Part shown: positions 1 to 6,112 of the stretch, one piece after another
How the letters are laid out: every line of letters begins with the position of its first letter
Numbering within the stretch: position 1 is the first letter of the stretch
Origin: an uncultured Dysgonomonas sp.
GTDB taxonomy: Bacteria > Bacteroidota > Bacteroidia > Bacteroidales > Dysgonomonadaceae
Direction of reading: 5' to 3'
Length of the DNA: 9,097 nucleotides
Assembly (NCBI GenBank): GCA_945292135.1
Contig: CALYRA010000019.1
Location: forward strand, 1 to 9,097
The notes under the pieces: generated by a model
Seen by the model: only the letters and a program-made list of their open reading frames with translations
Database searches by the model: none
What the model was told of the DNA's origin: nothing
Made by a program: the position numbers and the translations under genes

Positions 1-414
1 GTTGGATTGGACGAATATATAGAGAAAATCAAAAACGGTTGGACTGATATTGATGTTATTATCACTCAGCCTGCTATCATGGGTAAAGTCGGAGCTTTAG
101 GACGTGTGTTAGGACCTCGCGGTCTTATGCCTAATCCGAAGAGCGGTACAGTTACAGTGGATGTAGCAAAAGCTGTGCAAGAAGTAAAATCCGGTAAGAT
201 TGATTTTAAAGTTGATAAAGCAGGTATTGTTCATACATCTATAGGTAAAGTTTCTTTCACACCTGAACAAATCAAGGAGAATGCAAAAGAGTTCATCGCG
301 ACACTTTTGAAATTGAAACCATCTTCGGCAAAAGGAACTTATGTGAAAAGCATTGCCCTTTCAAGTACTATGAGTCCGGGTATTAAAATTGACCCTAAAT
401 CAGTAGAAAACTAA
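1..414 (+). CDS. rplA: 50S ribosomal protein L1 (uL1), C-terminal part
   Basis: This is the last 137 codons of ribosomal protein L1, which builds the mobile L1 stalk of the 50S subunit near the E site and in many bacteria also represses its own mRNA. The reading frame is open from base 1, so the 5' end lies outside the window. The L1 signature [14 protein letters not shown] is present at about codons 38-51, followed by the conserved TSIGKV segment and a C-terminal [17 protein letters not shown] stretch that aligns well with E. coli L1. Full-length L1 is about 230 residues, so roughly the last 60 percent is present. The TTG at position 7 could be mistaken for a start, but homology continues through it, so it is an internal leucine codon. 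rplJ follows after 19 bases. Identification is secure. Confidence 0.98.
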   Translation, partial: VGLDEYIEKIKNGWTDIDVIITQPAIMGKVGALGRVLGPRGLMPNPKSGTVTVDVAKAVQEVKSGKIDFKVDKAGIVHTSIGKVSFTPEQIKENAKEFIATLLKLKPSSAKGTYVKSIALSSTMSPGIKIDPKSVEN

Positions 415-433
415 TTAAAAATTAATTGGAATT

Positions 434-952
434 ATGAGAAAGGAAGAAAAGAGTGCTATCATAGAAACCATTGCTGAAACAATCAAGCAATACGATAATT
501 TTTATCTGGCAGATATTGCTACTTTAAATGCTACTAAGACCAGCGATTTGAGAAGACAATGCGCTAAGCAAGAAATCAAATTGATGGTTGTAAAGAATAC
601 TTTGTTACAAAAAGCTTTAGATTCATTAGAAGCAGATTATTCAGAACTGACAGTTGCCCTAAAAGGTAATACCGCAGTTATGTTCTCAAATGTAGCAAAT
701 GCGCCAGCAAGGCTTATTAAAGAATTTGCAGGCAAAGAAGCAACAGTTCCGGCATTTAAAGCTGCTTATGTACAAGAAAGTTTCTATGTAGGCAAAGAGC
801 AATTACCAGCGTTGGTAAATATAAAGAGCAAAACAGAATTACTTGGAGAAGTTATTGGATTACTTCAATCACCAATCAAGAATGTTGTTTCAGCTCTTCA
901 ATCAGGTGGAAACACCATACATGGCGTATTAGAGACTTTATCTAATAAATAA
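434..952 (+). CDS. rplJ: 50S ribosomal protein L10 (uL10)
   Basis: L10 anchors the L7/L12 dimers to 23S rRNA at the base of the ribosomal stalk, where translation factors bind. The 172-residue length matches the family's usual 165-175. The N-terminal rRNA-binding domain begins RKEEKSAIIETIAETI and contains the typical LRRQCAKQEIKLMVVKNTLL segment (about residues 37-56) and the KGNTAVMF segment (about 75-82). The C-terminal part (about 136-170) is the amphipathic helix that carries L7/L12 dimers. The ATG at 434 is chosen because homology starts there. The 19-base gap from rplA has only a weak GGA 4 bases upstream and no true SD motif. That gap leaves no room for a long structured L10 leader like the one ahead of E. 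coli rplJ, so any L10 autoregulation must use another site. rplL follows after 42 bases. Confidence 0.98.
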   Translation: MRKEEKSAIIETIAETIKQYDNFYLADIATLNATKTSDLRRQCAKQEIKLMVVKNTLLQKALDSLEADYSELTVALKGNTAVMFSNVANAPARLIKEFAGKEATVPAFKAAYVQESFYVGKEQLPALVNIKSKTELLGEVIGLLQSPIKNVVSALQSGGNTIHGVLETLSNK

Positions 953-994
953 TTAAAAAGAAAAATAATAAATAACATTTTAAACTATAAAAAA

Positions 995-1372
995 ATGGCA
1001 GATATCAAAGCTATTGCAGAACAATTAGTAAATTTGACAGTTAAAGAGGTAAGCGAACTTGCTGAAGTTCTTAAAACTGAATATGGCATCGAACCGGCAG
1101 CAGCAGCAGTTGCAGTTGCAGCAGGTCCAGCAGCAGCAGGTGCAGCAGCAGAAGAAGAAAAAACAGCATTCAATGTTGTTTTGAAAGCAGCAGGTGCAAA
1201 TAAATTAGCTGTTGTTAAAGCTGTTAAAGAAGCAGCAGGTCTTGGCTTGAAAGAAGCTAAAGACTTAGTAGATGCCGCTCCAAGCGAATTGAAAAAAGGC
1301 GTATCTAAAGAAGAAGCAGAAGCGTTGAAAAAATCATTAGAAGAAGCTGGAGCAGAAGTTGAACTTAAGTAA
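995..1372 (+). CDS. rplL: 50S ribosomal protein L7/L12 (bL12)
   Basis: L7/L12 is the multicopy stalk protein that recruits and stimulates GTPase translation factors. Its 125 residues fit the family's 120-130. The N-terminal dimerisation and L10-binding domain covers about residues 1-32. A flexible Ala/Gly/Pro/Val hinge spans about 34-52. The globular C-terminal domain begins at [12 protein letters not shown] (about 56) and includes the conserved [20 protein letters not shown] face (about 70-89) that contacts elongation factors. The start lies in an A-rich leader with no SD, a style common in Bacteroidota. A hairpin with a T-run lies 28 bases after the stop, which would suit the need for far more L12 than RNA polymerase. 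An antisense open frame over 985-1173 is a by-product of the GCA repeats, not a gene. Confidence 0.99.
   Translation: MADIKAIAEQLVNLTVKEVSELAEVLKTEYGIEPAAAAVAVAAGPAAAGAAAEEEKTAFNVVLKAAGANKLAVVKAVKEAAGLGLKEAKDLVDAAPSELKKGVSKEEAEALKKSLEEAGAEVELK
1097..1150 (+). repeat. GCA-rich low-complexity tract encoding the L7/L12 hinge
   Basis: This stretch of 18 codons encodes only Ala, Val, Gly and Pro, and every one of its 13 alanines uses GCA. It therefore contains short runs of GCA triplets (four, three and three in a row). It corresponds to the flexible hinge of L7/L12, whose length varies between species. The repetitive coding could allow slippage-driven length change, but nothing here shows that this has happened. 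Confidence 0.6.
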
Positions 1373-1399
1373 TAAAAATCCTCTAATCTAGGATATTAC

Positions 1400-1437
1400 G
1401 GTTAAGAGCCTTTCATAAATAGGTTCTTAACCTTTTT
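1400..1437 (+). terminator. Intrinsic terminator-like hairpin (attenuator) between rplL and rpoB
   Basis: Two 11-base arms, GGTTAAGAGCC at 1400-1410 and GGTTCTTAACC at 1422-1432, pair along their whole length with a single G-U wobble. They enclose an 11-base A/T-rich loop and are followed at once by five T residues (1433-1437). This is the layout of a factor-independent terminator. Since rpoB begins only 39 bases later with no other obvious promoter, the likely role is partial termination, lowering rpoBC transcription relative to rplJL. E. coli also has an attenuator and an RNase III processing site in this gap. A weaker 5-bp stem, ATCCT at 1378-1382 with AGGAT at 1390-1394, lies just upstream. 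The T-run is short, so read-through is plausible. Efficiency cannot be judged from sequence. Confidence 0.8.
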
Positions 1438-1476
1438 GCGTCAAAAGTAAATAAGTTCAATAAAATTGGTTTTTCC

Positions 1477-4400
1477 ATGTCTTCAACAAATACAAATCAA
1501 AGAGTTAATTTTGCATCAATCAAGAATCCGCTTCCATATCCGGATTTTCTTGAAGTACAGCTAAAGTCATTTCGTGATTTTTTGCAACTTGACACTCCAC
1601 CCGAAAAAAGAAAAAAGGAAGGGCTGTATGAAGTTTTTGCCGAAAATTTTCCTATAGCAGATACCCGGAACAACTTCGTATTAGAATTCTTGGATTACTT
1701 CATAGATCCACCTCGCTATACAATCGATGAATGTATCGATAGAGGTTTGACATATAGTGTACCGTTGAAAGCTAAATTAAAGCTATACTGTACAGACCCG
1801 GATCATGAAGATTTTGATACAGTAATACAAGATGTATATCTGGGTTTAATTCCGTACATGACAGATAAAGGTACATTTGTAATAAACGGCGCAGAACGTG
1901 TGGTTGTATCACAGTTGCACCGTTCTCCGGGTGTATTCTTTGGACAAACAATGCATGCCAACGGGACTAAACTATATTCGGCTCGTATTATCCCATTTAA
2001 GGGATCTTGGATCGAATTTGCCACAGACATCAATAATGTGATGTATGCATATATCGACCGTAAAAAGAAATTACCAGTAACAACTCTTCTACGTGCCATT
2101 GGTTACGAAAGTGATCGTGATATTTTAGAAATATTCGACTTAGCGGAAGAATTCAAAGTTACTAAGCAAAGCATTAAAAAAGTATTAGGTCGCAAACTTG
2201 CAGCAAGAATACTTAGAAGCTGGATGGAGGACTTTGTAGATGAAGATACTGGTGAGGTAACCTCTATTGAACGTAATGAAGTTATTTTAGAGCGCGAAAC
2301 CGTTTTAGATAAAGATCACTTGGATCTTATCGTTGATTCGGGTGTCACTTCAATATTATTGCATAAAGAATCTCAGAATCAATCTGACTATGCAATTATT
2401 TACAATACATTGCAAAAAGATCCAAGTAACTCTGAGATAGATGCTGTTCGTCACATTTATCGTCAGCTTCGTAGTGCAGAACCGGCTGATGATACAAGTG
2501 CGCGAGAAGTAATTAATAATTTGTTCTTCTCAGAGAAACGTTATGATTTAGGAGAAGTAGGACGTTATAGACTAAATAAAAAATTAGGTCTTACGAAAGA
2601 TACTGATATTCGCGTTTTGACAAAAGAAGATATGATCGAAATCATCAAATATCTTATTGAGTTGATCAATTCAAAAGCTATTGTTGATGATATCGACCAC
2701 TTGAGCAACCGTCGTGTGCGTACTGTAGGAGAACAATTGTATAATCAATTTGGTGTAGGTCTTAATCGTATGGCGCGTATTATTCGTGAACGTATGAATG
2801 TTCGTGATAATGAGGTGTTTACTCCGATAGACTTAATCAATGCCAAAACAATTTCATCCGTAGTCAATACATTCTTCGGTACAAATGCGCTATCTCAGTT
2901 TATGGATCAAACAAATCCACTTGCCGAGATAACACATAAGCGGCGTATGTCAGCATTAGGACCCGGAGGTCTTTCTCGTGAAAGAGCCGGTTTCGAAGTT
3001 CGTGACGTTCACTATACGCATTATGGTCGTCTATGTCCGATCGAAACTCCTGAAGGGCCTAATATCGGTTTGATCTCTTCACTCTGTGTTTATGCGAAAA
3101 TCAATGATCTAGGATTTATTGAGACTCCATATCGTAAAGTTGACAATAAAAAAGTAGATCTTACCCAAGACGGAGTAGTATATCTCGCCGCAGAAGAAGA
3201 AGAAGATAGAATTATAGCACAAGGTAATGCACCATTGAATGAAGATGGATCATTTATCAACCCGCGTATAAAGGCGCGTCAAGATGCAGATTATCCTGTA
3301 GTTGGCCCCGAAGAGATCGAATTAATGGACGTATCGCCTACACAGATTGCTTCTATTGCAGCATCTTTGATTCCATTTTTGGAGCATGACGATGCCAACC
3401 GCGCATTGATGGGATCAAACATGATGCGTCAGGCAGTTCCGTTATTGCGTACAGAAGCTCCAATTGTCGGTACAGGTATCGAAGGTCAGTTAATTCGTGA
3501 CTCTCGTACTCAAATCGTTGCCGAAAGAGCAGGTGAAGTTGTATATGTAGATGCGAGCACTATTAAAATTAAATATGATCGTACCGAAGAACAAGAATTT
3601 GTAAGCTTCGATAGCGCGATCAAATCATATGATATTCCAAAATTCCGTAAAACCAACCAAAATACGACTATTGACCTTCGCCCTATCTGCAAGAAAGGTG
3701 ATCGTGTCGTACCAGGTCAAATTTTGACGGAAGGATATTCTACCGAACAAGGTGAATTAGCAATAGGAAAGAATTTGAAAGTTGCCTTCATGCCTTGGAA
3801 AGGTTATAACTTCGAGGATGCTATCGTATTGAACGAGCGTATTGTTCGTGAAGATATCTTTACATCAGTACACGTCGAAGAATTTTCACTTGAAGTACGT
3901 GATACTAAACGCGGAGTTGAAGAATTGACTTCGGACATTCCTAACGTAAGTGAAGAAGCAACAAAGGATTTGGACGAAAGAGGTATTATTCGTGTTGGTG
4001 CCCGTGTTGCACCCGGCGATATCCTTATAGGAAAGATTACTCCGAAAGGAGAATCAGATCCTTCTCCGGAAGAAAAATTGCTTCGCGCAATATTTGGAGA
4101 TAAAGCAGGTGATGTAAAAGACGCATCATTGAAAGCTTCTCCATCCCTGAAAGGTGTTGTCATCGGAACCAACTTATTTTCTAAAGCTAACAAAAAAGGT
4201 AAAACAAAACTTTCCAGCAAAGCATTGTTACCTAAGTTAGATGAGGAATATGATGAAAAAATCTATAAAGTAAAAACTATATTAGTAGATAAACTCTTAA
4301 AGCTGACGGAAGGTAAAACTTCTCAAGGAGTAAGAGATTACCTAAGTGTTGAAGTAATAGCAAAAGGTTCTAAATTTACAAAAAGCGCGTTAGAGAATCT

Positions 4401-5289
4401 TGATTACGAATCAGTTCAAGTGAGCGGATGGACAACCGACGAACACAAAAATGAATTGATAAGAGATGTAATCGTCAACTATCTACGTAAATATAAAGAA
4501 TTAGATGCCGAATTTAAACGTAAGCGTTTTGACTTAACTATTGGAGATGAACTTCCATCGGGAATAGTTCAGATAGCTAAAGTTTATGTAGCAAAAAAAC
4601 GTAAAGTTCAAGTTGGTGATAAGATGGCAGGACGTCACGGTAACAAGGGTATCGTATCACGTATTGTACGTCAAGAAGATATGCCGTTTTTACCCGATGG
4701 ATCGCCGGTTGATATCGTGTTGAACCCGTTAGGGGTGCCTTCTCGTATGAACCTTGGACAGATATTTGAAACAGTATTAGGATGGGCAGGAAAAGAACTT
4801 GGAGTCAAATTTGCCACTCCTATCTTTGACGGAGCAAGCCTGGATGATTTGAATGCTTGGACAGATAAAGCAAACGTTCCGCGCTATGGTAAAGTACGTT
4901 TGTTTGATGGAGGTACGGGAGATCAGTTTGACCAACATGCGACAGTCGGTGTTATCTACATGCTGAAATTAGGTCACATGGTTGAAGACAAAATGCACGC
5001 GCGTTCAATCGGTCCTTACTCGCTTATTACGCAACAACCTCTTGGAGGTAAGGCTCAGTTCGGGGGACAACGTTTCGGTGAAATGGAGGTTTGGGCGCTT
5101 GAAGCATTCGGTGCAGCTAACATCCTTCGCGAGATATTGACTATCAAGTCAGATGACGTAACAGGACGTTCTAAAGCCTATGAAGCTATCGTGAAAGGTG
5201 AGCCAATGCCTCAACCGGGTATCCCAGAATCATTGAATGTGTTATTACATGAAATGAGAGGACTTGGACTAAGTGTAACATTAGACTAA
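1477..5289 (+). CDS. rpoB: DNA-directed RNA polymerase subunit beta
   Basis: This is the second-largest subunit of core RNA polymerase, forming one jaw of the DNA channel and part of the active centre. All 1270 residues are present. The ATG at 1477 is the first in-frame start after a stop at 1420; the leader is T-rich with no SD. The rifampicin pocket is at about residues 472-494: the equivalents of E. coli D516, H526 and S531 are D477, H487 and S492, all the sensitive residues. The active-centre NFEDA motif has E780 and D781 (E. coli E813, D814). [12 protein letters not shown] carries K1049 and K1057 (E. coli K1065, K1073). [15 protein letters not shown] near the C terminus is the clamp-contacting end. 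The roughly 890-1040 region holds a lineage-type insert comparable to that of E. coli, while the N-terminal half is shorter than in E. coli, explaining the lower total length. No frameshift or lesion is seen. The next gene is not rpoC, as would be usual, but a small unrelated gene. Confidence 0.99.
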   Translation: MSSTNTNQRVNFASIKNPLPYPDFLEVQLKSFRDFLQLDTPPEKRKKEGLYEVFAENFPIADTRNNFVLEFLDYFIDPPRYTIDECIDRGLTYSVPLKAKLKLYCTDPDHEDFDTVIQDVYLGLIPYMTDKGTFVINGAERVVVSQLHRSPGVFFGQTMHANGTKLYSARIIPFKGSWIEFATDINNVMYAYIDRKKKLPVTTLLRAIGYESDRDILEIFDLAEEFKVTKQSIKKVLGRKLAARILRSWMEDFVDEDTGEVTSIERNEVILERETVLDKDHLDLIVDSGVTSILLHKESQNQSDYAIIYNTLQKDPSNSEIDAVRHIYRQLRSAEPADDTSAREVINNLFFSEKRYDLGEVGRYRLNKKLGLTKDTDIRVLTKEDMIEIIKYLIELINSKAIVDDIDHLSNRRVRTVGEQLYNQFGVGLNRMARIIRERMNVRDNEVFTPIDLINAKTISSVVNTFFGTNALSQFMDQTNPLAEITHKRRMSALGPGGLSRERAGFEVRDVHYTHYGRLCPIETPEGPNIGLISSLCVYAKINDLGFIETPYRKVDNKKVDLTQDGVVYLAAEEEEDRIIAQGNAPLNEDGSFINPRIKARQDADYPVVGPEEIELMDVSPTQIASIAASLIPFLEHDDANRALMGSNMMRQAVPLLRTEAPIVGTGIEGQLIRDSRTQIVAERAGEVVYVDASTIKIKYDRTEEQEFVSFDSAIKSYDIPKFRKTNQNTTIDLRPICKKGDRVVPGQILTEGYSTEQGELAIGKNLKVAFMPWKGYNFEDAIVLNERIVREDIFTSVHVEEFSLEVRDTKRGVEELTSDIPNVSEEATKDLDERGIIRVGARVAPGDILIGKITPKGESDPSPEEKLLRAIFGDKAGDVKDASLKASPSLKGVVIGTNLFSKANKKGKTKLSSKALLPKLDEEYDEKIYKVKTILVDKLLKLTEGKTSQGVRDYLSVEVIAKGSKFTKSALENLDYESVQVSGWTTDEHKNELIRDVIVNYLRKYKELDAEFKRKRFDLTIGDELPSGIVQIAKVYVAKKRKVQVGDKMAGRHGNKGIVSRIVRQEDMPFLPDGSPVDIVLNPLGVPSRMNLGQIFETVLGWAGKELGVKFATPIFDGASLDDLNAWTDKANVPRYGKVRLFDGGTGDQFDQHATVGVIYMLKLGHMVEDKMHARSIGPYSLITQQPLGGKAQFGGQRFGEMEVWALEAFGAANILREILTIKSDDVTGRSKAYEAIVKGEPMPQPGIPESLNVLLHEMRGLGLSVTLD

Positions 5290-5296
5290 ATATCTT

Positions 5297-5301
5297 AGGA
5301 G
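5297..5301 (+). promoter_or_regulatory. Strong Shine-Dalgarno site of the gene between rpoB and rpoC
   Basis: AGGAG lies 6 bases before the ATG at 5308, in the 18-base gap after the rpoB stop. An in-frame TAG (5296-5298) overlaps it, so the start cannot lie further upstream, which fixes it at 5308. None of the four other starts in the window (rplJ, rplL, rpoB, rpoC) has a comparable motif. This is notable because Bacteroidota ribosomes generally do not rely on SD pairing. Confidence 0.8.
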
Positions 5302-5307
5302 TTAAAG

Positions 5308-6006
5308 ATGGCCACAGTTAATAATTCAACAACATTACCCGGGTTATTTGGAAAGTTTGTAGAATTTACAAATAATGATAACCAATATTGGGGATGCGAA
5401 GGAATCGTCTTCTTAGAAGAAGACGGCCTTGAATTTTATTTCAATAAAGGCGTCAATATTCAACGATTAAAAGATGAATTAATTGTATTGTTTAATTCCA
5501 CTTGTTCCGGCAGTTTTTTTGCGATTTGGAACAAAGATAAGACAAGACCTTTAGATGAAATGCCAGTGGCAATCTTTGGAGATGAAGGCGAAATAGATAT
5601 AGTAGCCCGAAATTTTAAGGAATTTATGCGACTATTGTCAATACCTGCCGATGAATTTCAAATTTGTCATATTACGGGACCCGGCATAGTTGTTTTTTCT
5701 GAATCGGATGACGAAGATGACGAAGATGATTGGAAAAAATACCTACCTAAGAAGGATGATGTAGAAGAGGAAGATGACGAAGACGAAGAGAGTGACAAAG
5801 AAATCGAATTTTGTCCTTCTCACAACAATTATATTGAGTTTTTAAAGTCACAAAATATTCAACCGTTGGCAGATGAAGACGCATTGCGTGCATTGTTATT
5901 AGAAGCCCGTATTGAATTGATAGATGAATTTAAAACTTGGTTGACAACTTTAGACCCGAAGGGTGATTACTCCGATATTGGAGTTTACTCAGGTCTGAAG
6001 GATTAA
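5308..6006 (+). CDS. SMI1/KNR4 (SUKH)-like protein with acidic tract, inserted between rpoB and rpoC
   Basis: This 232-residue protein is not a standard member of the operon and I do not recognise it by name. No signal peptide or membrane segment is visible, so it should be cytoplasmic. Residues about 12-128 look like one globular domain. Within it, SGSFFAIW (67-74) followed by PVAIFGDEGEIDIVARNF (86-103) and an EFMRLL helix (105-110) resembles the C-terminal half of the SMI1/KNR4 (SUKH) fold, known from bacterial toxin-immunity proteins and other binding proteins. I rate that assignment as tentative. Residues 132-167 form a low-complexity acidic tract, about two thirds Asp/Glu, interrupted by a WKKYLPKK island (142-149). 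A probably helical tail (172-213) follows. It has four cysteines (30, 66, 120, 169) in no zinc-site pattern. The gene has a strong SD 18 bases after rpoB, so it is probably co-transcribed with it. Three of its six arginine codons are CGA, unlike its CGT-rich neighbours, hinting at lower expression or later arrival. It could be a polymerase-associated factor, an immunity-type protein or a passenger. Confidence 0.65.
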   Translation: MATVNNSTTLPGLFGKFVEFTNNDNQYWGCEGIVFLEEDGLEFYFNKGVNIQRLKDELIVLFNSTCSGSFFAIWNKDKTRPLDEMPVAIFGDEGEIDIVARNFKEFMRLLSIPADEFQICHITGPGIVVFSESDDEDDEDDWKKYLPKKDDVEEEDDEDEESDKEIEFCPSHNNYIEFLKSQNIQPLADEDALRALLLEARIELIDEFKTWLTTLDPKGDYSDIGVYSGLKD

Positions 6007-6112
6007 TATAGACGTCGTTGTAATGGATTCTATAATTAATTGTAAAATTGGATTCGTCAAAACTGAATAGTCACGATTGAAAATAATAAAAAGTTAATTC
6101 ATAATATATATT
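6007..6112 (+). other. A/T-rich gap between the inserted gene and rpoC
   Basis: This 106-base non-coding gap has no convincing terminator and no clear Bacteroidota-type promoter (no TTTG with a TAnnTTTG spaced downstream). The heptamer TGGATTC occurs twice (6024-6030 and 6049-6055), 25 bases apart. The last ten bases before rpoC, AATATATATT (6103-6112), form an A/T palindrome that probably just keeps the start region unstructured. The gap is longer than is usual between rpoB and rpoC, so it may hold an rpoC leader or be a remnant of the insertion event. Confidence 0.4.

Noticed and set aside
7..9. TTG as the start codon of a 135-residue protein
   Set aside because: The frame is open to base 1 and homology to L1 continues across it, so this is an internal leucine of a truncated rplA.
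985..1173. Antisense open frame of 62 codons, Ala/Thr-rich
   Set aside because: It is the complement of the GCA-rich L7/L12 hinge and has no recognisable protein features.
1803..2099. Antisense open frame inside rpoB
   Set aside because: It lies wholly within a conserved coding region, has no ribosome binding context and no family resemblance.
3804..4220. Antisense open frame of 138 codons inside rpoB
   Set aside because: Its Ser-rich composition is what the complement of a conserved rpoB region gives; rpoB on the + strand is intact here.
6031..6036. TATAAT as a -10 promoter element for rpoC
   Set aside because: There is no good -35 partner, Bacteroidota primary sigma factors prefer a TAnnTTTG-type element, and such a hexamer is expected by chance in A/T-rich sequence.
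6103..6112. AATATATATT palindrome before the rpoC start
   Set aside because: It is too short and too A/T-rich to be a stable hairpin or a convincing operator; it fits an unstructured initiation region.
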